A stretch of 5,833 bases of DNA from Aquirhabdus sp. (GCA_030151145.1 JASLEL010000078.1:1-5833), one strand, 5' to 3'; positions 1 to 5,706 are shown, counted from the first letter of the stretch. Translations and numbers: made by a program. Notes: generated by a model not told the origin, from the letters alone.

Positions 1-10
1 GGCTCATTGG

Positions 11-820
11 CTATGTACGGTCAACATCCATCAGAAACTGTCGCATGCGAGCGGGGATGCTTTTAAATCCGGCATAATCCTGCGCAATATACAGGCTGGA
101 CTGTGGCAGGACCGCATGCAGTGCCTCTGCCGATGAGACCGGATGAGAGCGATCACCCACCCAGCCAAATATGGCAGTGGGAATCTCTGTGAGACGGGTA
201 AACTGTGTGCGCGGCGGCAGATTGCTTGCCGCTGCACCGCGCAAGAGATGCCAGAGGGTCCGGCGATGAAGTGGTGCGATGCCTTCAGCCAGCCCCGCCA
301 GCCGCTCTCGCTCAGCCTGTACCAGCCAGTCTGGCAGCATGCGATCAAGTCCACGCGCGCTCAATGCAGCAAGGCGCCCTCCGCCGAGCAATCCGCCAGC
401 CACTGCCATACTCTGATAAAAACGCCCCTGTGCAGCCCGGGTTTCCCAGAGCGTCGGCGGAATCACCAAAAGCAGCGCCCGGATACGCTCGGGTGCCTGT
501 AGCGCCGCATTCAGTGCGGTAGCACAGCCCATCGACGTCCCGCCTGCGATAAAGCGCGTTTCACCACAGGCATCGGCCAATGCCAGCATGTCTTGGCCCA
601 GATTAGCCCAGTGATAGTCAGCAGCATGATAGGTAGGTTGGCTCTTGCCATGACCCCGTGCATCATAGCGAATCAGTCGGATCTGTTCAGGTGTTTGTGC
701 CCATTCAAACCAGTCCAGTCGGTCTTCAGCAGCCATATTCATCATCAGACCATGCGCCCAGATGAGCGGCGTTCCATGACCCTGATCATCGACATTCAGA
801 TTGACGTCACGGATGTGCAT
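11..820 (-). CDS. Alpha/beta-hydrolase fold protein lacking the usual catalytic His
   Basis: A 269-residue alpha/beta-hydrolase, the usual size for the esterase/lactonase-like members. Seen in the sequence: an oxyanion-type HG at residues 23-24, the segment YDARGHGKS at 52-60, a nucleophile elbow GTSMG at 94-98 (Ser96), and a likely acid Asp223 in GWVGDRSHP. The helical cap lies roughly at 125-205. The motif that normally carries the catalytic histidine reads DYAGFKSIP, with Phe252 (TTT) in the histidine position and a slightly shortened tail. Activity is therefore doubtful unless another residue substitutes. The ATG at 820 was chosen because GAGGAA (828-833) lies 7 nt upstream; the frame is open to 910, but the extra 30 residues do not look like hydrolase sequence. 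No signal peptide is seen, so it is probably cytoplasmic. Substrate is unknown. It follows the metE-like gene in the same direction after a 330-bp gap, so it is probably a separate transcript. Confidence 0.88.
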   Translation of the reverse strand: MHIRDVNLNVDDQGHGTPLIWAHGLMMNMAAEDRLDWFEWAQTPEQIRLIRYDARGHGKSQPTYHAADYHWANLGQDMLALADACGETRFIAGGTSMGCATALNAALQAPERIRALLLVIPPTLWETRAAQGRFYQSMAVAGGLLGGGRLAALSARGLDRMLPDWLVQAERERLAGLAEGIAPLHRRTLWHLLRGAAASNLPPRTQFTRLTEIPTAIFGWVGDRSHPVSSAEALHAVLPQSSLYIAQDYAGFKSIPARMRQFLMDVDRT

Positions 821-827
821 AGCAGAG

Positions 828-833
828 TTCCTC
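828..833 (-). promoter_or_regulatory. Ribosome binding site deciding the hydrolase start
   Basis: On the minus strand this reads GAGGAA, followed by 7 nt and the ATG at 818-820. This favours the internal start over the ATG at 908-910. Confidence 0.7.
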
Positions 834-906
834 GGGTGGATGGTTGCTGTCAGATATAGACCTGAGACGATAAGACGACTATCGCATTGCACAGATGAAT
901 GGGCAA

Positions 907-943
907 CCATATGATGCGGCTGTGCTCAAGCCCAGCCGTATGG
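907..943. repeat. Inverted repeat with bulge
   Basis: CCATA (907-911) pairs with TATGG (939-943), and CGGCTG (917-922) pairs with CAGCCG (933-938). This gives an 11-bp helix with a 5-nt bulge (912-916) and a 10-nt loop. No T-run follows closely on either strand, so it is not a textbook terminator. It may shape the 5' leader of the hydrolase transcript or end the metE-like transcript. Confidence 0.5.
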
Positions 944-954
944 TTTCAGTTTAA

Positions 955-976
955 ACCTTGGGCTTATGTCCAAGGT
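955..976. repeat. Short perfect inverted repeat
   Basis: ACCTTGG (955-961) and CCAAGGT (970-976) are perfect 7-bp arms around an 8-nt loop. A palindrome GTTTAAAC (949-956) abuts the left arm. On the plus strand five Ts begin at 984, 8 nt after the stem, too far for a classic terminator. On the minus strand only TTTAAAC follows. It may be a weak terminator for the metE-like gene or a protein-binding site. Confidence 0.4.
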
Positions 977-1133
977 CAAGCCGTTTTTGCAGTTTATGGT
1001 GATCATTGATCATGGTGCGGATGTGTGGCCTGAGTTTGAGCAGGGTCGTGTGATGGCCAAGGGAAGGGCAAGCGAACGTCGATAGACACGTCAGTTGCTG
1101 ACGGGCGATGAGTTTAAGCCGCTGTGTACTTAA
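966..1133 (+). pseudogene. Possible gene remnant: short frame broken by an in-frame TAG
   Basis: From the ATG at 966 the frame runs 39 codons to TAG (1083-1085), then continues in the same frame for 15 codons to TAA (1131-1133). The peptide contains MVIIDHGADVWPEFEQ and, after the TAG, LLTGDEFKPL, both with an ordinary protein-like composition. There is no clear ribosome binding site before the ATG. I do not recognise the family. It may be the relic of a lost gene, or chance open frame; the short length makes chance quite possible. Confidence 0.22.
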
Positions 1134-1157
1134 TGATTCAGGCTCATGATTCAGGCT
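1133..1157. repeat. 12-bp tandem duplication over the metE-like stop codon
   Basis: ATGATTCAGGCT occurs at 1133-1144 and again at 1146-1157, separated by a single C (period 13 bp). The second copy includes the last sense codons and the TGA of the metE-like gene (1151-1153, minus strand). This looks like a slippage or repair duplication at the 3' edge of that gene. Confidence 0.85.
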
Positions 1158-2119
1158 ACAGATGGCTGTGCATATGCGACATCATCCGGCATGTGCACGC
1201 GCGCACTACGGGTGGCGAGCCATAAGCGCTCTTTGAGCTTGCGTTTGGCATAAGGGATGATCTGATGCAGAGCGGTGCTGGCGCTCTGATCATTCATCAG
1301 GGCCGTGTGATCGCTGATGATGCCGAGGGTGAGCGTCTTATGGGCAGGCAAATGATCGATCACGATCTGCCAGAAACGCTGATACCGGGCTTCGCAGGTG
1401 ATATCGATATGCAGACCGGCAACGGGCAGGTGGCAGGCGAGATTGAGATTCTCGCCCAGCGTGCCGTAGTAGCTGGCAAGAATCAGGCCGAGATCGCGCC
1501 GCTGCAGCAGGTGGTAGACCCGTTCAAAGGCATTTTTCCAGATTTGCGGCAGTTGCAGTACGAGGATAGGCTCGTCGATCTGCACCCAGCGCACGCCTTC
1601 GGCCTGCAACTGATCAAATAACTGGGCATAGACCGGAATCAGTGCATCCAGCAGCGACAGCGTACCCGTTGTATGCGCTGATGGCGTAGTAGTGTCTGCA
1701 CTGCTCAGACTTGACAGGTAGAGGAAAGTCAGTGGTCCCGGAATGATGACTTTTAAGGGCCGATCATAGGTTTTGGCGCGTTTGATTTGCGCCAGCAGAT
1801 CGCTGAAATCCGCAGTAAATACGTGGTCTGGTGTAAGTACAGGCACACGATAAACCTCACCTGAATCGCACCAAGTCGCGTTAGCAAATGACATCACTGG
1901 ACGGACATCCGTGTGCCAAATCCCGAGACGGACGGCATGTGCCAGTATCGCGTCCTGCAGATTTGCACCATTGACCGTCAGCAAAGCAAGCCCATCGTCT
2001 ATCTGAGCCTGCCAGGACGTATGCTCTCTTGCGATGAGATCTGGCTGGGTATGGCGTGTCACGGCACCCAGTAACTGAGCCTGCGGGATTTTTGTAGGAT
2101 TTGAGGTGAGGGTATGCAT
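1151..2119 (-). CDS. Orphan MetE N-terminal-domain protein (no catalytic half)
   Basis: A 322-residue protein matching only the N-terminal domain (Meth_synt_1) of cobalamin-independent methionine synthase MetE, which normally has about 750 residues. Family-like stretches in order: GPLTFLYLS (128-136), LLDALIPVYAQL (156-167), WVQIDEP (178-184), ASYYGTLGENL (215-225), LPVAGLHIDI (231-240), LTLGII (263-268) and KERLWLATRSARVHMP (296-311), the last aligning with the domain's end. The very N-terminal GFPR/RELK folate-contact region of full MetE is missing. So is the whole C-terminal domain with its zinc ligands and TTTIGSFPQT signature; none of it is found downstream. It cannot be a methionine synthase alone. 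No good ribosome binding site precedes the ATG at 2119. It is divergent from metR and probably MetR-controlled. It may be a decaying remnant, a partner for a separate catalytic MetE-like protein, or a repurposed binding domain. Family call is firm; function unknown. Confidence 0.82.
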   Translation of the reverse strand: MHTLTSNPTKIPQAQLLGAVTRHTQPDLIAREHTSWQAQIDDGLALLTVNGANLQDAILAHAVRLGIWHTDVRPVMSFANATWCDSGEVYRVPVLTPDHVFTADFSDLLAQIKRAKTYDRPLKVIIPGPLTFLYLSSLSSADTTTPSAHTTGTLSLLDALIPVYAQLFDQLQAEGVRWVQIDEPILVLQLPQIWKNAFERVYHLLQRRDLGLILASYYGTLGENLNLACHLPVAGLHIDITCEARYQRFWQIVIDHLPAHKTLTLGIISDHTALMNDQSASTALHQIIPYAKRKLKERLWLATRSARVHMPDDVAYAQPSVA

Positions 2120-2150
2120 AAGCGGCGTAGATGCTTTTCGGTGATCCTGC

Positions 2151-2179
2151 AGTATGCCGAGACCCTAAAGGTGAATCAA
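2151..2179 (-). promoter_or_regulatory. Candidate promoter of the metE-like gene
   Basis: On the minus strand a -35 TTGATT (2179-2174) and a -10 CATACT (2156-2151) are separated by 17 nt. This predicts a start near 2144 and a leader of about 25 nt. The -35 lies inside the MetR-box-like sequence, as expected for a regulator-dependent promoter. Both hexamers are imperfect. Confidence 0.45.
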
Positions 2180-2184
2180 ACTCA
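2172..2184. promoter_or_regulatory. MetR-box-like operator
   Basis: TGAATCAAACTCA matches the published MetR consensus TGAA-N5-TTCA except for one base (CTCA for TTCA). It lies between divergent metR and the metE-like gene, the classical place for MetR sites, and overlaps the likely -35 of the metE-like promoter. Confidence 0.55.
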
Positions 2185-2204
2185 TCTTTTTCATGTTAAG
2201 ATGA
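2182..2204. repeat. Inverted repeat in the metR / metE-like intergenic region
   Basis: TCATCTT (2182-2188) and AAGATGA (2198-2204) are perfect 7-bp arms around 9 nt. A nested repeat TTCAT-N6-ATGAA sits at 2190-2205. The site is next to the MetR-box-like sequence and about 30 bp before the metR start, so it could be a second MetR site (autoregulation) or a site for another regulator. Confidence 0.5.
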
Positions 2205-2232
2205 ATAAAATTTAAAAAATGAAGGCGGGATT

Positions 2233-3153
2233 ATGCTGGAGATACGTCATTTAAAGACCTTGAGCGTCTTGCGGGAGCAGGGGTCGCTTGCGGCGGCGGC
2301 GGAGCAATTACATCTGACGCCCTCGGCGCTATCACATCAACTGCGTGAGCTCGAACAATGGCTGTCGCTGACCGTGGTCAATCGCAAGACCAAGCCACTG
2401 CAGTTTACCGCTGCGGGTCTGCGGCTGTTGCAACTGGCCGATCAGGTGTTGCCTCTGGTACAGCGTGCGCGTGTTGAGCTGACAAGGCTCGCCCATGGAC
2501 AGACGGGGCGGCTGCGACTGGCGTCAGAGTGTCATAGCTGCTTTGATTGGCTGATGCCGGTGCTCAATCGTTATCGGCAGGATTTTCCGGATGTGGATCT
2601 GGATTTTGCCAGCGGTTTTGAGCCTGCGCCGCATGAGTTGCTCAGGCAGGGTGAGATAGATCTTTTGATCACGACCGATTGTCCGGCGCTTGATGATGTG
2701 CATTATGTGCGTTTGTTTGACTACGAGTCGCGGCTGGTGCTTGCGCCCTCGCATGAGCTGGCATCCGCCGCGAATATCACTGCCGACAGCGTCGCCAGCC
2801 AAACCCTGATCGCCTATCCGGTCGACTCCTCGCGCCTCGATGTGGTGGCGGGCTATCTGGCACCCAGCGGACTGGCACCGGCCAAGGTGCGGACCACGGA
2901 GCTGACGCCAATGCTGATCCAGTTGGTCGCCAGTGGCCGTGGTGTCGCGGCATTGCCGGACTGGGTCGTGCGTGAATACGAACAAAAAGGCTGGGTGGTC
3001 AGCCGCCGTCTGCATCGGGAGGCGGATGATGACGGCGTCTGGCGGACCCTCTATGCGGCTGTGCGCCGTGCAGATGAAGCGCAAACGTATATGAAGGGTT
3101 TTTTGGATATGTTGGTCCGCATGACCCAAAATCGAGCGTCACTCTTGCCTTAA
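2233..3153 (+). CDS. metR: LysR-family methionine regulator MetR
   Basis: A 306-residue LysR-type transcription factor, close in length to E. coli MetR (317). In enteric bacteria MetR uses homocysteine as co-effector to activate metE and related methionine genes. The N-terminal winged helix-turn-helix is at about residues 1-60 (GSLAAAAEQLHLTPSALSHQ at 17-36), followed by the linker helix and an effector domain from about 90. MetR-specific stretches are ECHSC (99-103), FDYESRLVLAP (162-172), YPVDSSRLDV (195-204) and GVAALPDWVV (237-246), all close to E. coli MetR as I remember it. An AAGGCGG ribosome binding site (2222-2228) precedes the ATG at 2233. The gene is divergent from the metE-like gene with a 113-bp shared control region, as in the enteric metR-metE pair. 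The protein appears intact, so other methionine genes elsewhere are probably its main targets. Confidence 0.94.
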   Translation: MLEIRHLKTLSVLREQGSLAAAAEQLHLTPSALSHQLRELEQWLSLTVVNRKTKPLQFTAAGLRLLQLADQVLPLVQRARVELTRLAHGQTGRLRLASECHSCFDWLMPVLNRYRQDFPDVDLDFASGFEPAPHELLRQGEIDLLITTDCPALDDVHYVRLFDYESRLVLAPSHELASAANITADSVASQTLIAYPVDSSRLDVVAGYLAPSGLAPAKVRTTELTPMLIQLVASGRGVAALPDWVVREYEQKGWVVSRRLHREADDDGVWRTLYAAVRRADEAQTYMKGFLDMLVRMTQNRASLLP

Positions 3154-3227
3154 GCCTGAGTGATGGTCATGGTGTGTCAGGAACTGTCAGGGCAGACTTT
3201 GCTCGGAATCATGTAATTGGTACAGTG

Positions 3228-3247
3228 CAAATGCATGTAAGCATTTG
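3228..3247. repeat. Hairpin downstream of metR
   Basis: CAAATGC (3228-3234) and GCATTTG (3241-3247) are perfect 7-bp arms with a 6-nt loop. The stem is A+T-rich and is followed by TCTGATC then A-residues rather than T, so it is at best a weak terminator for metR. It could instead be an operator for the DUF4062 gene. Confidence 0.45.
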
Positions 3248-3385
3248 TCTGATCAAAAAATAATCCAAAGTCGATATTGTATGGCCGCTATAGCGACGGT
3301 CATTGGGCGTGATGTTTTTTCGACTAAAAATGGTAAAAAAATGTCAGTTATTGCGCAATTTTCTTCCTGCAATCCTTGTGGAATA

Positions 3386-3414
3386 TTGCGTGTAGTCAGA
3401 GGCGTATGTACACT
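3386..3414 (+). promoter_or_regulatory. Weak promoter candidate for the DUF4062 gene
   Basis: TTGCGT (3386-3391) and TACACT (3409-3414) are separated by 17 nt, at the end of the A+T-rich stretch. Matches to consensus are modest (3 of 6 and 4 of 6), so this is tentative. Confidence 0.25.
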
Positions 3415-3479
3415 GATACCAGATGCAGAGAAGGGAACTCTCGCAGGAATCGCTCCGGGATTGCGGGCGATCATGGAAT

Positions 3480-3484
3480 GGGAG
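3480..3484 (+). promoter_or_regulatory. Ribosome binding site deciding the DUF4062 gene start
   Basis: GGGAG lies 7 nt before the ATG at 3492. This supports that start over the in-frame ATG at 3423, whose extra 23 residues do not resemble the domain's usual N-terminus. Confidence 0.65.
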
Positions 3485-3491
3485 CGATCAG

Positions 3492-4607
3492 ATGATCGAC
3501 AAGCGGTATCATGTTTTTATCAGTACTACGGGCGCCGACATGCAGCCTGAGCGTGCCGTGCTGACACAAACGTTGGCTAGTCAAGGTTTCTTTTCGTGGG
3601 GATTGGAAGTCCGTACGCCGCTCACGACCGCATTTGCGCGCCGTCAGATCGATGATTGCGATTACTTTCTGCTGATGCTGGGTTCGCGTTATGGCGAGCT
3701 GTCGGCATCGGGCGTGAGTTATGTGCATCTGGAATATATTTACGCCATCACCAAACAAAAACCCGTCTTTGTCATCCTGCATGAGACGCCCGAGAGTCGT
3801 GATGCAGAATTGCATGAGCAGACTGACGAGGGGCGGGTCAAGTTTCAGGATTTTCGCCGCCAGCTCCAGCGCGAGCGCGACATGGTGGTGACGTATCGTG
3901 AGCCACGCGAGCTGGAAGTGATCTTGCGTCATGCCATGCCGCAATTGACGCAGCGTTATCCGGCGGTGGGCTGGGTGCGTCCAAATGATGCACCGCTCAA
4001 AGCCCTGCAGGCCGAAAACGAAAAACTGCGCCAGCGTATCGAACATCTGACCACGCTGGGCCGGGGCCGGACCATGACCCGCGCTGTCTATCTCTTGGAT
4101 GACGAGCAGAATCCGCCGTCGATGCTGGAGCTGCCGACAGTCAGTGGTGAAGAAAAGGTCGCTTTTGACTATCGCGTGCATGCGTATCAGGATGGTAATT
4201 TCAAAGAGCTGCGCCCACGGCGTGAGATGACGTGGAACGAGATTCTGTATGCAGTCGGGGCGGGCTTTCAGCCTGCTGCAGCCGAAGAGCATTTTGCGCA
4301 GGTGATGAATGAATACCTGAACTACGATGCCCTGCAGGATGTGCGTGAGTTCATGCCCGGTGCGCATGCGACGGCACGCTGTCAGATCAATGTACGTGCG
4401 CTGCATGCGATCAAGATGCAGTTCAAGCATAACAAATGGATCGTTCCGGTCGGCCGGGACGAGCGCCATCGTATCCTGTGGGAGCTGTCTGCGACTGGCG
4501 AAGCGCAACTGAATATGCTGATGCAGCAGCAGAAAGATCGGGTTAAAACCGGTACGCCAGTACCTACCCCAGCAGTCACCGCCGGCGGAGTGTCTTCGCA
4601 GTCTTAA
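3492..4607 (+). CDS. DUF4062 (TIR-like) protein with winged-helix-like C-terminus
   Basis: A 371-residue protein. Residues 4-98 form a DUF4062 domain: first strand YHVFISTT (6-13), DMQPER (16-21), the core IDDCDYFLLMLGSRYGEL (53-70), then SYVHLEYIYAITKQKPVFVI (76-95). DUF4062 is related to TIR/Toll-type folds and is often fused to NTPase or repeat modules in conflict proteins. Glu81 sits where TIR NADases carry their catalytic Glu; this is inferred from motif position only. Residues 170-186 (LKALQAENEKLRQRIEH) look like a short coiled coil, suggesting self-association. The C-terminal half (about 195-355), with TWNEILYAV, LHAIKMQFKHNKWIVP and RILWELSATGEAQL, resembles a winged-helix module seen in other DUF4062 proteins. 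The tail after 355 is Pro/Thr/Ser-rich. No P-loop, signal peptide or membrane segment is visible. There is no partner gene: metR is upstream, and hemH follows with its own likely promoter. Biological role unknown. Confidence 0.85.
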   Translation: MIDKRYHVFISTTGADMQPERAVLTQTLASQGFFSWGLEVRTPLTTAFARRQIDDCDYFLLMLGSRYGELSASGVSYVHLEYIYAITKQKPVFVILHETPESRDAELHEQTDEGRVKFQDFRRQLQRERDMVVTYREPRELEVILRHAMPQLTQRYPAVGWVRPNDAPLKALQAENEKLRQRIEHLTTLGRGRTMTRAVYLLDDEQNPPSMLELPTVSGEEKVAFDYRVHAYQDGNFKELRPRREMTWNEILYAVGAGFQPAAAEEHFAQVMNEYLNYDALQDVREFMPGAHATARCQINVRALHAIKMQFKHNKWIVPVGRDERHRILWELSATGEAQLNMLMQQQKDRVKTGTPVPTPAVTAGGVSSQS

Positions 4608-4623
4608 GCCGCTCCGCTATACT
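4595..4623 (+). promoter_or_regulatory. Candidate hemH promoter
   Basis: A -35 TTCGCA (4595-4600, inside the last codons of the DUF4062 gene) and a -10 TATACT (4618-4623) are separated by 17 nt; 4 of 6 and 5 of 6 consensus matches. Transcription would begin near 4630, leaving a leader of about 75 nt that opens with a pyrimidine-rich tract (about 4621-4653). Confidence 0.45.
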
Positions 4624-4693
4624 TCCCTTCGCTGCTTCCATTCTTCTTCTCTTCTGATGCCTATCGTGCAGTCGTGTCGATGGCACGCTGCCT

Positions 4694-4697
4694 GAGG
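4694..4697 (+). promoter_or_regulatory. Ribosome binding site deciding the hemH start
   Basis: GAGG is 7 nt before the ATG at 4705 but only 1 nt before the in-frame ATG at 4699. The later ATG is therefore the likely start. Confidence 0.75.
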
Positions 4698-4704
4698 TAT
4701 GCTC

Positions 4705-5706
4705 ATGTCTACGCCTGATCCTGTATCGAACCGCCGGACGGCGGTATTGCTGGTGAATCTCGGTACGCCTGATGCGCCCACTGCGCCTGCGGTACGACGC
4801 TTCCTGCGTGAGTTCCTCTCGGATGGACGGGTGATCGAGATCCCGCGTGTGCTCTGGCAGATCCTGCTGTGGCTGGTGGTGTTGCCGTTTCGCCCCAAGC
4901 GGGTGGCACGGGCGTATGCGGCGATCTGGCGGGGCGATTCGCCGATGCGTGAGATTCTGCTGGCGCAAGGTCGTGCGCTTATGGCGTTGTTTCAGGGCAA
5001 GCCCTTGACCGATCATCTGATCGTCAAGCCTGCCATGACCTATGGTCAGCCGTCACTACGCAAGGCTCTGGATGAGTTGCAGACGAGTGGGGTAGAGCGG
5101 GTGATCGTGCTACCGCTGTTTCCGCAGTACTCGGCGACGTCCACGGGTGCGGTATACGATGTCGTGTCGCGCTGGATGCTGACCCAGCGCAATCTGCCTG
5201 AGATGACGGTGATCAAGGATTATTATGATCATCCGCGCTATATACAGGCGCTGGCTGAGAGCGTGCGGCGCTATCAGGCGCAGCATGGCGTGGCGGAGCG
5301 GCTCTTGATGTCATTCCACGGGATACCGTTGCCTTATGCGGAGCGCGGTGATCCCTACCCTGAGCGCTGTCATGAGACAGCGCGGCGCTTGGCGGAGGCT
5401 CTAGGCTTGACCGATACGCAGTGGGCGATCAGCTTTCAGTCGCGCTTTGGGCGGCAGGAGTGGGTAAAGCCGTATACCAGCCAATTGCTCACGGAATGGG
5501 GGCAGGCAGGGGTGAAGTCGGTGCAGGTGATCAGTCCGGCCTTCTCGGCGGATTGCCTAGAGACACTAGAGGAGCTGGCGATTGAGAATCGGCATGTGTT
5601 CCTGAATGCAGGCGGGGAGTCATACGACTATATTCCTGCGTTGAATGAGGATGAGCTACATATACAGATGATGCGGGAGCTGGTGAAGCCTTACTTGGTG
5701 GGATGA
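4705..5706 (+). CDS. hemH: Ferrochelatase (protoporphyrin IX iron insertion)
   Basis: A 333-residue ferrochelatase, full length for the bacterial family. It inserts Fe2+ into protoporphyrin IX to make protoheme, the last step of the classical heme pathway. Family stretches in order: VLLVNLGTPDAPT (14-26), FLSDGRVIEIP (37-47), GDSPMREI (77-84), VLPLFPQYSATSTGAV (135-150), SFHGIP (203-208) with the conserved metal/proton-handling His205, FQSRFGRQEWVKPYT (244-258), and SADCLETLEE (281-290) containing the conserved acidic site. The hydrophobic segment at 49-62 is part of the lip that meets the membrane in family structures. No C-terminal cysteine cluster for an Fe-S centre is seen. The start at 4705 is set by ribosome-binding-site spacing. 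It begins 97 bp after the DUF4062 gene, with a likely promoter of its own, and may be co-transcribed with the exported protein 27 bp downstream. Confidence 0.96.
   Translation: MSTPDPVSNRRTAVLLVNLGTPDAPTAPAVRRFLREFLSDGRVIEIPRVLWQILLWLVVLPFRPKRVARAYAAIWRGDSPMREILLAQGRALMALFQGKPLTDHLIVKPAMTYGQPSLRKALDELQTSGVERVIVLPLFPQYSATSTGAVYDVVSRWMLTQRNLPEMTVIKDYYDHPRYIQALAESVRRYQAQHGVAERLLMSFHGIPLPYAERGDPYPERCHETARRLAEALGLTDTQWAISFQSRFGRQEWVKPYTSQLLTEWGQAGVKSVQVISPAFSADCLETLEELAIENRHVFLNAGGESYDYIPALNEDELHIQMMRELVKPYLVG

Larger units (their letters stand above)
821..1150. other. 330-bp gap between the metE-like gene and the hydrolase
   Basis: No intact gene was recognised here. The gap holds two adjacent inverted repeats (907-943 and 955-976), a short broken plus-strand reading frame (966-1133) and the first copy of a 12-bp tandem repeat. 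A small palindrome, CGATA-N7-TATCG, lies at 868-884, about 48 bp upstream of the hydrolase start, where an operator or promoter would be expected. No strong -35/-10 pair for the hydrolase could be picked out. Confidence 0.6.
3154..3491. other. 338-bp gap upstream of the DUF4062 gene, A+T-rich core
   Basis: No gene was recognised. By hand count 3241-3420 is about 39% G+C, clearly lower than the neighbouring genes. It contains a hairpin (3228-3247), a 10-bp palindrome CGCTATAGCG (3286-3295), A- and T-runs around 3254-3341 and a weak promoter candidate (3386-3414). No convincing intrinsic terminator for metR was found. The region most likely carries the promoter and leader of the DUF4062 gene. 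Confidence 0.6.

Noticed and set aside
143..522. Plus-strand frames opposite the hydrolase
   Set aside because: They overlap the hydrolase on the other strand and show no family motif or suitable ribosome binding site.
821..910. Extra 30 residues at the hydrolase N-terminus from the ATG at 910
   Set aside because: The ATG at 820 has GAGGAA at good spacing and begins at the usual first strand of the fold; the extension has no family resemblance.
2524..3129. Minus-strand open frame of 201 codons inside metR
   Set aside because: Fully antisense to a confidently identified MetR; composition is that of a shadow frame.
3228..3247. Intrinsic terminator of metR
   Set aside because: The hairpin is A+T-rich and followed by TCTGATC and A-residues, not a T-run; kept only as an inverted repeat.
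3423..3491. Extra 23 residues at the DUF4062 N-terminus
   Set aside because: The extension does not look like the domain, while GGGAG at 3480-3484 fits the ATG at 3492.
3245..3550. 101-codon plus-strand frame starting at TTG before the DUF4062 gene
   Set aside because: It has a rare start, no ribosome binding site and no recognisable motif, and it runs into the DUF4062 gene in another frame.
3471..4508. Long minus-strand open frame (345 codons) opposite the DUF4062 gene
   Set aside because: It is antisense to a gene with clear domain motifs and a ribosome binding site; its translation shows no recognisable motif and is rich in His/Arg/Gln typical of shadow frames.
4621..4653. Pyrimidine-rich tract in the hemH leader as a special regulatory element
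   Set aside because: It is short and interrupted by purines; nothing shows more than local composition bias.
3154..4704. Multi-gene defence island around the DUF4062 gene
   Set aside because: Only one candidate gene is present, between metR and hemH, with no nuclease, NTPase, recombinase or toxin-antitoxin pair in the window.
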